NCBI RefSeq assembly: GCF_004210375.1
Contig: NC_134831.1
Coordinates: 46,844,035-46,908,034, forward strand
Direction: 5' to 3'
DNA: 64,000 nucleotides
From: Tachypleus tridentatus
Taxonomy: Eukaryota > Arthropoda > Merostomata > Xiphosura > Limulidae
Shown here: one piece after another, positions 1 through 10,572 of the stretch
How the letters are laid out: the number at the start of each line of letters is the position of its first letter
How positions within the stretch are numbered: position 1 is the first letter of the stretch
The notes under the pieces: model-generated
The model's input: the letters and a program-made list of their open reading frames with translations, nothing else
What the model was told of the DNA's origin: nothing
Databases searched by the model: none
Program-made: the position numbers and the translations under genes

Positions 1-54
1 CATACTTTCCATGTGAAGGTAAATACAAATTTTCAGTTTTGTATTTTGTCACAC

Positions 55-996
55 CTCCTATTGGATTTTGGCTGTCTTGTTTCCATAACGATTGGAAAGA
101 GTAAGTTGTCCTAATTAGACTCTGCATTGGTCACAGTTTTTAACTTATTTTCTTTTATCTGGAACTGATGCACTAATGTATTGTTTGTGTGACTCTCAGG
201 TCACAATAAGCCACATTTTACTGTCTTTTCATCATTACAACTCTCAATGACAGCATCATTTTAGACCTGGATAAACCTTGGGCCGAAACAATTTTGGATC
301 AGTGTCATTGGCGATGGTGGCACTGTCCATCTTACAAATGTTTTTCGTTTTTTTAAAGGCCACTAACCTTTTTAATGCTATTTACGTTTTTAATTAATAA
401 ATTAGGCCTTCTTTTAGTATGATTACTTTTTATGAATTAAAGCACAACTAGTTTGATATGAAATTAGATATTGGTCATAATGTCAAATATCTAAAAACCA
501 GAATTGGAAAGGCTAACTTCAGGTGACTAACACTAATATTTGAACTTACCCGTTAGTCCTCTTGGTGAGTTTTGATAATTAAAATTATGCTACAGAAAGT
601 CTTTTAATACTTGTATTACTTTACTTTCCAAAACAGCCGTGATGTCAAATAACTCAAACAGGACTGGAAAGACCAACTTCGGGTGAATAACACTGATGTT
701 TGAACTTACCTGTTAGTCATCCTGGCAAGTTATGAATGATAATTAAAATTATGCTACAGAAAGTCCCTTAAAACTTGTGTTACTGTGTTTTTTCTTACTG
801 CTGTGAACTAGATATAAAAATTGGGTTTAATTATATTTAAGTTTTTAATTCAAAAATTAAACTTTGTTTTGTTTTACCTCAATTTTTTTTCTTTTTTTTA
901 CAAATTTAAATAATTTTACTTTACTTTTAACTTTTTACTGAATGTTTGGTGCAGATAGCATAGTTACTTTGTGCCATAAAACACCAAACTAACTGT
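55..996 (+). mobile_element. 3' end of a non-LTR retrotransposon, 5'-truncated
   Basis: It matches the last part of the longer copies at 21306-27290 and 38676-42411. Shared landmarks are TTTTATCTGGAACTGATGCA, AATAAGCCACATTTTACT, TTATGCTACAGAAAGT and the terminal TTTGTGCCATAAAACAC. Similarity starts near position 55 (TATTGGATTTTGGCTGTC), so this copy begins in the post-RNase H coding tail, as expected for incomplete target-primed reverse transcription. A 3' UTR segment of about 165 bp is present twice (about 461-637 and 640-808). Confidence 0.8.
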
Positions 997-2749
997 TTCA
1001 CCTCCTGTAGATCAATCTTCACCAAATTTAACATGACTAAGGTTAATAAAGTGCAAACAATAAAATATTTTAAACATCCATGTGCCATATTTATATTTAA
1101 TAACACATCTGAAAGTATTAAAAAATTTAGTATTCACTGTTAATGTTTATTTAAGAACATATCTGAATCTTTATAGTAGTTAAATACTTGTATACAGTCA
1201 GTTCCATAAAAAGTATAGATATAAACAGGTGAACAGAACTGTAAACATGTTTTTAACATCAATTATAATTATTTTTAACGTAAAAATCCCTACAGAAAAA
1301 AACATTCAATCATACATGATTGTAAATTCTACAAATGTGAAACTTGATATTGAGGCAGAAAACACATTTTTAGGGTTAACTAAAGATCGTTACTCTATTC
1401 TGTTTCCTTGGTATTTAATTCTATGTCTCACTTGCTATTTCTTCTCTTGGAAATTATTTTTATCATCTCAGTTGTCCTGGAAAAACAAAAAAATAACATT
1501 TGGTATACCCATGCTGCAGGCCTAGCAGAAGTTATGATAACATTTAAATAACCACATGTGGAACATGTGTTGATCAGATTTGATGGCTTAAAGTATAATC
1601 TGCAGACTTTAAGTTTCTTTCATGTTCACATTATGAGTAACAGGAATCAATTGTTTTAATATTTCAATTGTGCTGAAGTACAGCTTTCAGACTATCTTTA
1701 AATCAGTAGATAAAAGTGTCCACTTTTGAGGATGATATTCAGTTCCCAATTAATCCATTAGTGCATCACCATTTATTTGGAAACACAAAAGTATCTTGCA
1801 TGCTGTAGTGGAAAACAAGATCATGATGGCAACTCATGTAAACTGAAACTTTTGTTCCTGGAGCTGATAAATTCCATTGCTGTGAATAAGAACCAAGAAG
1901 TTCCTCATGTTACTTTGACAGAGAAGTTAAAACCCAAATGAGGCAGCATATGTTGAGGTGTTACAGAAATGGAATTAGAAGATGAAAATGATAAACGATG
2001 GTTCATTGTCTTTACGGGATAACTTTTGCTTCTCAACTTGCTGTTACTGGTTTCATTGCAGATACAATATCTGGATATTTACTATATTGTTTAGTTTTAC
2101 CTGAATATCCAGAAACATTAATCATGCAAAAATAACCGTCACATGATCTTTCGACTCGCATCATATGGTTTTATTTCAAACAGGTGATAGGTCTAATATA
2201 CTAGTCTGATATTAGATCTTTTTTGAAGATGTAAAAGTGGAAGCTGGATAGAATTTAAACATATAACTTTTCCTGCTTTCATGTTATTATTTAAGAGGTT
2301 ACTGATATTATTATTATTATTGAGATATGGCAGTTAGTTGTAACTGCCATTACAAATATTCAATTTTAAATAGTGAGTTACAGACTGTATTTATTGGTTT
2401 TGTGTACTAGAGGAATTTATATCAAGGTATTAAACATAAATATAACAAACTCGGTGTAAAAACATTAATATTTTATGCAGACGCAAGAATTTTGGAGACA
2501 ATACCCACCTATTCACACAATCAGCTACCTTTCTTTTACATCTGCAAAAGAGATCAGCAAGCCACTAACTGTGAGGCAACTCTCACAATGTTTAACAAGA
2601 ATTGTGTTATTAAATTATGCAGCAAAGCCCTCCACAAATAAGAGGGCAACATGGACAAAATTACTCCTGTGCATTAGCACTTTAGAAATTAATTCTTACC
2701 ACAACATTGTATTGTGCATACATGCTTAAATTTTTGTTCAGTTGATTAA
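997..2749. other. Intronic AT-rich DNA without a recognised feature
   Basis: The open frames at 1229-1525 and 2475-2729 have no family signature or splice context. The part around 1700-2100 has stop-riddled protein-like composition that may be an old transposon, but I cannot name it. Confidence 0.5.
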
Positions 2750-2866
2750 TACAGGATGTCTCAAAAAATGTATACACACTTTGAAGGATTGTAAATGCAG
2801 TGTTTATTAAGATATATCTATGTTTTATAATTCAAGTTTAAGAAGACAAGTGTAGAGTCTTTTGAG

Positions 2867-3370
2867 TTATTGCAGGTGTTGGAACTGATGACCATTCTGA
2901 TCCAGGCACTGCTGATAATGTGTACAGGTGGAATTGCAATCTTCACAGATAATTTCATTTGGTTTCTGGGTCCATTCTCTTTCAATTGCTGCTCTCAGCT
3001 CATTGATTGTTGCAGGTTTTATAATATAAACCTTATCTTTGATGTATCTGCATAAAATAGTCCAGAGGTGTGAGGTTTGATGAATTTGGGAGAAATTCAG
3101 TGCTACCTCTTTGCCCAGTCCATCTGTTTGACAAATTTTCATCAAGATAAGCCCTCATATTAGGATGGTTGTGGGGAGGTGCTCCATCATGTTGGAAATA
3201 AAACTCCTCATCTCCAAATTGCTCTCAAATACATGGTACAACAGATTCTTGCAGCAAGTTCAGATAAACGAGACCAGTTACTGTGTTTTTGAAAAAGAAT
3301 GGTCCAACCAACTTGACTCACCATTACTCACATCAGAGAGAAGTTTGAAACAAATGGAACTATTCAAGAC
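2867..3370 (-). pseudogene. Mariner-type transposase, centre and C-terminus (left arm)
   Basis: Read on the minus strand: the second catalytic Asp context FQHDGAPPH, then RWTGQRGSTEFLP, SNLTPLDYF carrying the third acidic residue, and finally [20 protein letters not shown]. At least one frameshift separates the segments, and a stop interrupts the segment upstream of the HDGAPPH motif. The N-terminal DNA-binding part is absent from this arm. Confidence 0.75.
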
Positions 3371-3662
3371 ATCCATAAAGGATGTTCTGGAAGACTGGTC
3401 ATCCACCAGTCCCACACGAGAAGCAGAGTTGTTGGAAGGTCTCCTTCAATCTTCAAGAAAATCTGTTCGGCAAACAGCCCATGAGATGGGAATCCCAAAA
3501 TTGAGTGTCCATTGCATATTGAAGCGTATTCATTGGAAAAGTTTTATTCCAGCATTAGTCCATGCCCTCAAAGATAAGGTTTATAGCACAAAACCTGCAA
3601 CAATCAATGAGCTAAAAGCAGCAATTGAAAGAGAATGCAACCAAATACCAAATGATTCGTGA
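3300..3662 (+). pseudogene. Mariner-type transposase, N-terminus fused to C-terminus (right arm)
   Basis: An open stretch ending at 3660-3662. [20 protein letters not shown] and the helix-turn-helix [20 protein letters not shown] are followed by [20 protein letters not shown]. The whole DDE/D core between them is missing, so this is an internal-deletion derivative. It stops early compared with the left arm, although the UTR-like sequence continues to the terminus. Confidence 0.75.
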
Positions 3663-3841
3663 AGTTTGCAATTCCATCTGTCTATGTTATCAGCAGTGCT
3701 TGTATCAGAACAGTCATCAGTTCAAACACCTGCAATAACTCAAAGGATTCTACACTTGGATTATACAACTTAGATATATCTTAATAAACATTATTTATAA
3801 TCATTCAAAGTGTGTATACATTGTTTTTGGAACACCCTATA

Positions 3842-5400
3842 TATTTACTTTATTAATGAAACTATAATTTTCATTTTTAAGTATTTTTCAAAAGCTTTAA
3901 TTTTTTGTTATGAATTCTCAAGTGATGGGGATTAGTACTTAGTTTTGAATGTGAGATATTGTTATTAGCCTTATTTCTGCTGTGACATTTGTAGGCTTGC
4001 TAACTGTCAGGATTGTTGCAGCTATTGTTTAGTGTGTTCTGGATTACCAAATCTTTAATAGTCCTCCTTCTTTTATTTCCTTGGGTGTATTTCATTCTCA
4101 TCAGTTAGGAATGATCTATTAGACTTTGACTTTCACCTGATTTGTTTCGAGAAGTGCTTTACCATTCGTGAAATGACCTTAAACTTTCAGTCTCTTTCTG
4201 GATTTCATTCTTAGGTGTGTTCCTTTCCATCTCTTTTGCCTGTGTTCTTCATACCTTTTTTTTTCTTTCAAGCCCTGCAGTTTAACTTGTCTTTTCTTCT
4301 TGCTTATTTTGAGGTTTAATACTGTTTCCTTTATCTAATAGGTTTTAAACAATCTGAATTTTTCACCCATCCACTCTCTTGTTTATGACTCAATTTGTTG
4401 TGATTTGGAGTTTCCTAGCTTCCTTTTCCTAGTTCCCTGTCATTAGTATCTATGTAGCCAGCTTTACCTTCATTTAACTTTATAGTTCCCCATTTTCATA
4501 TTTTTCTCCCTGTCCTTCTGTATTCCCTCTTCTATCTCCATCTTTTATCTGTGGCACTTCTAAGTTCTTCTTTAAACACTAGTTCCTTTTCTGTTTAATC
4601 TCTTCCACTTTTTCTGCTCTATTCCTTTGTATTTTATCCTTCTGCTTTGATAATTTGTTGGGTTGGGTTTATTTTAACCTCCAGTTTCTTTGCCTACTTG
4701 ATTTTCTTTCTGGCTCCTTTTTTTTTCCAAATATCTTCTATGATGTTTTTTTCTCCCTGGTGACTTGGACTGCAATCCTAAGACTTCTGTCCTCAGTATC
4801 TTCCCAGATTTTGTTTTTCTCTTTCTTTACCTTGCTCTTTACTCCTAATCCTCAATTAGACCTTACCCCTTCCCTTTCTGTATTTCAAGCTTTCCTCCTC
4901 TTTTCTTGTCTTCAGTTGTCTAGTTTATCATTCTTATCATTAATGACTATTACACATGTGTGAATCTGAGTACCTATCTTATCTCCCATTGTTTGTCTGT
5001 GCTGACAGTCATTTTTCATCTTTCCATATTGGTTTCTTACCTTGCTCCTTAGATACTCACTTCTCACACTCATTATCCCCACTTTTTGTGCATCTTTATA
5101 CCATTTGCCTCATCAAAGAATTAATTTCTTGAGTGCAAATGCATAGTTATTGCACATGGAGATGTGTCACCCTCCCATTTGTGGAGGGCTATGCCAGATG
5201 TTTAAATCATCATGCAGTATTGCAGTTCATGTTAGATCACATAAAATTGTTGTCTCAAAGCTAATGGCATGCAAATCTCTCTGGCAAACATAAGGGTGTT
5301 AACTGATTGTTCAAGGAGGTAAGTATCCATTGGAAGTAAGTTTTCAGGTAAGAACTCTTACCTTTCATTTTAATATTTCCAAATTACACATTGTGTCAAG
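3842..5400 (-). other. Pyrimidine-rich tract, possibly decayed minus-strand coding DNA
   Basis: About 4000-5100 is strongly C/T-rich on +, hence purine-rich on -, as in coding strands, but minus-strand frames are broken and no domain was recognised. The segment near 5160-5350 (TGTGGAGGGCTATGCCAGA) has the look of a repeat end. No family could be named. Confidence 0.3.
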
Positions 5401-6947
5401 ACTGTTTTTAACTTTAACTTCTAATCCAGTCTGTTTTTATTAATATTTTAAAAACTCTTGGAAAATTAAAATAATTAAATTACTTGAACATTCATGTTTT
5501 CCTTTTCGATCTAATTTACATTTTTACACGTTGGTCTTGGTGACTTATTCTTCACTCGCACTCTAACTACCAGCTTTTTAAAAACTGTTTCTAGAGGCTA
5601 GTGATAGTGCAAAAACAAGATCAAAAGAGTTGAATTATAAAGCAAATAATAAAACCTTCATGCTTTCAATAGATGGATATATCAAAAGATTGTTCCCTGC
5701 AGGATCTTTACTACTGAAAACTGGCAAATTGGCTTTTTATAATATATAATAGTTATTTCCTCTAATATGCCTGACATATTATAATCCTTGTATGAACTTC
5801 ATTTTATTTTTGTTTCTAAAGATTCTCTATCATGGAACATAATGTAATGATCAGACTAATTGTTGACCAGATTTACTATTTATTTTACAAGAGCTTTTCT
5901 TGTACTTTAGTACAAGACAAATATCACCTGTATTAGGCTGGTAAGATAACTTGTGCTAACTGACCTGGCTGGTTTTACATTTGACATATAGATCATCATA
6001 ATACATTTCTCAAGTGAATTTTTGATTGTTCAGTCAAGGTCATAATTGAGGACAGGTTACCTAACCTTTTCGTGATGCAATCCTGGTTAAGGTAACTGGA
6101 ATGGCATGTGATCAGACTTGTTATGTAGAACCATATATCCTTTTTATCGACCATTGTGTATGAATGACTGTTATTTGAACTAATATATAACATTTTAAAA
6201 TATAATTTTTATTTAGGACATCAAATGACTTCTGTTATTAGAGATTTGTTAGGAATTTTGAACTATGGCTGTTGGCATTTTGAGACACAAACCTATTTAT
6301 TGCTTTTCGTTTTATTATTATTGGAAGTGATAATATGTAGTGTTTCAAGTATAGGAGAAAAGGAAGTTATAAAATGGTATGTGAAACCTAGTTAGATAGA
6401 TTACATGTAGAAGAAAATGTTACTATGATAGTTTAAATGAGTTAACTAGGTTGCTAGTAAAACATTTCCTCATAATGTGTGCATGTTTTGCTGCTTTAAA
6501 TAAGCCAGCTTTATCTTTTTTCAATAATAGAATTTTCCTTAAACCCCTGACTAGAATATGAACATGGTGAATATAGATTAAATATGTGCTTGCACAACAG
6601 TTACCCCTCAAAATCAGTAGCACATGAGGTTAAAATAAAACTTAACATGTACTTGGAAGTGTGTCAAATATATTAGTGGTAATAACTGTACTCATTTTTC
6701 CTTACTTTGTGAATTTATATATTTATAAATGGTTAAGCTTTGAAATAAGAATATAAAGCAAACAAGTTTGAAAAGTAGCTGAGTAAAATCACAGAGATAG
6801 TATTCACTATTTGTGTTTTAAATTGATAGAAAAAACACGCTTACTATATGTATATTTTGCAACAAGGTTTTTTCTATACCTGAATGTTTGATTTTACTTT
6901 TAGTTAAGTGATTATACAACTTACTGATAATTTTAGTTTTCTAGATG
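5401..6947. other. Intronic AT-rich DNA, nothing recognised
   Basis: Both strands were read. There are only short chance open frames, no splice-bounded conserved peptide and no terminal repeats. Confidence 0.5.
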
Positions 6948-7117
6948 ATCTAGAACAGGGGTGTGCAACATTTTTCGTCGGTGGGCCATATAACCAACTT
7001 CATCAATCAAGCGGGGCCACTTAAAAAACAAGCTTATTCATGTACATGCACAATAAATTAAAAAAAATTCTCAAAATGCAAGCAATAATATTTTATATTT
7101 TTGCATGAGTGATCATT

Positions 7118-8900
7118 TTAGTGCGACACTTGAAATTTAGAGTCCTTGCAGAGCTTGTCAATATCAGCTTTGACAGAAGTGGTTGCCACTCTTAACTGAC
7201 TGGCCAAATGTTCATCAGTCAGCTGACTTCTACATTTGGTTTTGATGAGCTTCATTTTGGAGAAAAATTGCTCACAGCAGTAGGTGCTACCAAAAAGGGA
7301 GGCAATTCTTTGTGCATGACAGGACAAATTGGGAAACTTTTCACGTACACAGAGTTTGTAAAAAGTCTAGCAAACTGTTTTCAGAGAATTTCCTTTCAGT
7401 GTCCATGTCAGCCTGCAGTTCAATGAGTTCCATTTGGCAATCATCAGGACTGTCTTCCACTGCCAAATCAAAAGGTGAGCGAACAATTTCAATCTAATTT
7501 CAGTTTGTCTGAAATCTGGAAATCTGTTTGCAAACTTATCACGCAGCTTTTGTACACTGGTTCCATATTTGGTGCAATCCAGATTAGGAAATTCCAGTTT
7601 CCTGGTTGCAAGACATGTAAAATGGATCAATATGGCTCTTTTCAACTGAACCTGGAAAAGTTCCAATTTCTTCTCAAAAGCACAAATATGCTCAAACAAC
7701 TTATTCACAAGTTGACTTTTCCCTTGTAGTTTTAAGTTTAAATCAGACAGATGCTGTGTAATGTCTGTGAGGAATGCTAAGTCATTCAGCCAGTCTCATT
7801 GCTCAAGAAGTCCACATTCTGACTTTGCTCTCCATGAAGAACTTAATCTCCTCTCGCAGATTCCAGAATCTCTTCAAAGTAGCAGCTCTACTAAGCCAAC
7901 GTTCAGCAGAGAAGTACAAAACATCTGAATACTCACTGTCCAGCTCATCTAAAAAGTTTTAAATTGTCGATGATTTAATCCTCGTGTTCAATATAATTTA
8001 CGATTGGACGACATTTTTCATGACTTCTGCAAAATCCAGAACTTTGGTGCACAAGCTCTCTTGGTGAATAATGCAATGGCTTACAACTACGCCTTGTGCT
8101 CCAATTGCAGTTAGAAATTTCTTGGTGAATCCATTTGTCCTACCTGTCATGGAAGGAGCACCATCTGTTGTAACACCACATAATTTATAAGGATTCAGTT
8201 CAAACTTTTCTACAACCTTAAGCACTTGTTCACAAATATCCTGTCCTGTGGTTGTGGAGGAAAGGCTTGCCATATCTAAAACTCTTCAAAACATCAAAGC
8301 CTGCAGTAACAGCTCTGATGAAAATGACAAGTTGGGATGTGTCATTGATATCAGTGCTTTCATCCAAAGCCAGACTGAAAGCTTCACACGAATTCAATCT
8401 CTCTTTCAAAGTTTCTTTGATGTCCTCTGAAAGATCTTTTGTCCCATGGAGACAGTAAAGCGGGAAAGGCTAGTTTGCTCCACCAAATATTTTTTCTCTG
8501 GACATGCATATTCTGTGAATATTGTTAAACAATTTTAATAAATTCTCCATCACTGAAAGGCTTTCCCTTTTCTGCCATACATTCACAAAGCTTAAAACTC
8601 AGTTTTGTCACCAGTTCTGAATTTTTCTTGAAAGTGGTAAAACACCTTGTTGCTTTTCAATGGATGTTTTAAATGTTCAATTTTGTCCTTTTGTGCCTGA
8701 CCAACAATTTCATCAAACTGGGAGGAGTGCTTAGTTGCGTAATGTCGCTAATATTGTACTCTTTCATGACTGCAATTGTAGTTTGACAGACGAGGCAGAC
8801 AACACCTTGATTATGTGGGACAACAAGATATTTTGTGCACCATTCACTGTTGAATAACCTTCCTCATCATCAATTTTTGTTTCTTAACTGCTGACATTTT
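7118..8900 (-). pseudogene. hAT transposase, GTF2IRD2/ZBED-like, multiply frameshifted
   Basis: Read 8900 to 7118 on -: an N-terminal BED-like finger (VVCLVCQTTIAVMKEYN, then HYATKHSSQF), then the DDE-core segment GVTTDGAPSMTGRTNGF with VVVSHCIIHQESLC (about 8000-8273), a middle part (7367-7708), and the C-terminal hAT dimerisation segment FGSTYCCEQFFSKMKLIKTK (7118-7327). The order is that of complete transposases of the type domesticated as vertebrate GTF2IRD2. The segments sit in different frames, so no intact protein is made. Confidence 0.85.
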
Positions 8901-9067
8901 ACTAGCCCTGAAATCAAAACAAAAATTATTCTCACGAAAATAGCAAAGTAGAAAAAACATAGAATTTATTTACACATGGAACCTCTTATGGACAGAAACA
9001 CATGTTTCTAAATTGGCATCCCAATCATAGCCTTCCGGTACTTAAATTAATTGAGAATAGCAAAATA

Positions 9068-9505
9068 CAGTGTGACCTCGCCTATTCATTCGCCATTCAT
9101 GGCCCTCATATTCGCTGGTTATGCGCTGAACTGCGCTTTTGTAGGTCACAGAGACTGAAAGGGCTTTTCGAGGAGATTTCTGTTGTATTTACTCAATCAA
9201 GCCGCTTTTATCAATTGTCGTCTTCACCAAACAAGATTGACTGCTATTGGCTGACTGCCTCAGCTTCCCCAACAACACAAACGGCAAAGCACAGCCCGGT
9301 AACGACGGTACAATTTAGTGAAATACATAACAGTATGCAATATTGCTACATTATTACTGCATCAATGAGTATAAGTATCATTAGTGTTTGGGAAGCAGTT
9401 CATATAGTATATAATCGCATACATATACGCTTTTAAAACTGCGTCAATATTCGCTATTCGCTGGAGGGTAAAGAACGTAACCCCGCCAATAACGAGGTCA
9501 CACTG
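9068..9505. mobile_element. Pogo/Tigger-type MITE nested in the hAT element
   Basis: Perfect 13-bp inverted ends CAGTGTGACCTCG and CGAGGTCACACTG, each flanked by TA (9066-9067, 9506-9507), over 438 bp. The termini resemble Tigger/pogo ends rich in CCTCG and ATTCGC. An open frame across it (9002-9436) shows no transposase motif, so it is read as non-autonomous. Confidence 0.85.
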
Positions 9506-9983
9506 TACATAGAATCAGATGCATCTGAAAGCAAAAATTTTAATAAATTCAGTAAAGTCACAACAATATGCTAAATAATAATCAATTTACCTTCAATCTC
9601 TTGTAGTAACTGTAAAAGGTAATAAAATTTTCACCAATAATGAATGACGGACAGCAGAGGTTAGGAAAATTGTCGCCAGCTGGCGGCGAGGTTCAGGACA
9701 TGACGCTGAGTCGTAGACAATAGTGCTAGTGCACGCCACCTATTCATGCCCTAAGGAGGCCGACCAATCAATTCGCCTGCTCCTCTCTAGCAAAGATAAT
9801 TTTAGAAGTTTGTCGAGTCGAAGCCTGGGAATCTCGTGAGGATCGATGCTTTTAAAAATATTCCATTTGCGTTAGATTACAGATCAGGCCACATGGTTAG
9901 ATTACAACAACTAGGGCCACACTAAATGGTTTACGGGTCGGGTTGTATTCAAGGGTCGCCTGTTGCACACCCCTGATCTAGAA

Positions 9984-10433
9984 CATCTTGCTAACAATCT
10001 AACATTAAGTGGGAAATACTGTAATTACTTAAAAAAGATGGCCTTGCCATGTTAAACAGCTATTAAAATATGCCAGGAAAATTAGTGGAAAGAAATGTGA
10101 AAATTGGTCAACTTTTTCAGTGATGCATGTGAAGAACATTTTAGAACAAGCAGTGCAATGTAAGATTGCCAAGAAGTAAAAATGTGGAATTTTGATTATT
10201 TTTGAACCTACACTTTTAAAACAATTAAATTTATTTTTTGCAGTTTGGATGGAAATTCAAAATAAAGTATATCTTGACATGCATAAAGATCTAGGGTTAG
10301 CACTTTGATGTATTTTTCTGAAAAGCAAAAATAGTGTAAAAATAACACGATAGTTCAAGAGATGAGAGAGGAAGTTTATCAGCTGTCCAGTCAAGCTCTA
10401 CTAGGGTAGTGATCTTCTTAATGTTAATTACAG
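9984..10433. other. Intron immediately before USP32 exon a
   Basis: AT-rich. Apart from the acceptor at its end, nothing is recognised. Confidence 0.5.
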
Positions 10434-10572
10434 AGTTTATTCCTGGATGATCAGAAGATAAGAATAACAACAGGAGTTAGTCTGTTAGCATATGAAGTTC
10501 CTTTAATGCCTGAGCCATTCGTTTCAGAAGAACCAAAATCCTTTGATCAGATTCAGAGAATGGACTTGCCAG
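10434..10572 (+). CDS. USP32: USP32 exon a (catalytic-domain insert, UBL-like end)
   Basis: The acceptor is TTACAG and the donor is GTATAA. Only one frame is open. It reads SLFLDDQKIRITTGVSLLAY, corresponding to the human stretch before CAFEIPVPVSP, and ends DQIQRMDLP plus one base (phase 1). No recognisable USP32 exon was found in the 10.4 kb upstream, so the preceding exon (human KYTGLKKQLS region) probably lies outside the window. Confidence 0.85.

Larger units (their letters stand above)
2752..3839. mobile_element. Palindromic Tc1/mariner-type element, internally rearranged
   Basis: Ends CAGGATGTCTCAAAAAATGT and, inverted, AGGGTGTTCCAAAAACAATG. A TA lies at each edge (2750-2751, 3840-3841), the target duplication of this superfamily. 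On the minus strand, about 3370 to 2870 encodes a central-to-C-terminal transposase ([34 protein letters not shown]) with frame breaks. On the plus strand, about 3300-3740 encodes an N-terminal helix-turn-helix part ([20 protein letters not shown]) joined directly to the same C-terminus ([20 protein letters not shown]). Both element ends are therefore copies of the transposase 3' end, facing each other. It cannot encode an active enzyme. Confidence 0.85.
6956..9975 (-). mobile_element. hAT DNA transposon, near full length, with broken transposase
   Basis: Perfect 14-bp terminal inverted repeats CAGGGGTGTGCAAC (6956-6969) and GTTGCACACCCCTG (9962-9975), flanked by a perfect 8-bp duplication ATCTAGAA (6948-6955 and 9976-9983). 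Eight-base duplications are diagnostic of hAT. The transposase lies on the minus strand. A second element (9068-9505) is inserted in the 5' part. The exact duplication and termini indicate a fairly recent insertion, but the coding region is frameshifted throughout. Confidence 0.93.

Noticed and set aside
4655..4963. Open frame of 102 codons rich in Phe/Leu/Ser on +.
   Set aside because: Composition follows the C/T-rich strand. There is no signal, splice context or family, so a hydrophobic shadow is more likely.
9002..9436. Open frame of 144 codons on +.
   Set aside because: It spans the left end and body of a TA-flanked MITE inside a hAT element and shows no domain.
1..10433. Search for the catalytic-Cys exon and other upstream USP32 exons.
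   Set aside because: No stretch encoding the GNTCFMNS-type box or the following conserved strands was found on +. It must lie upstream of the window.
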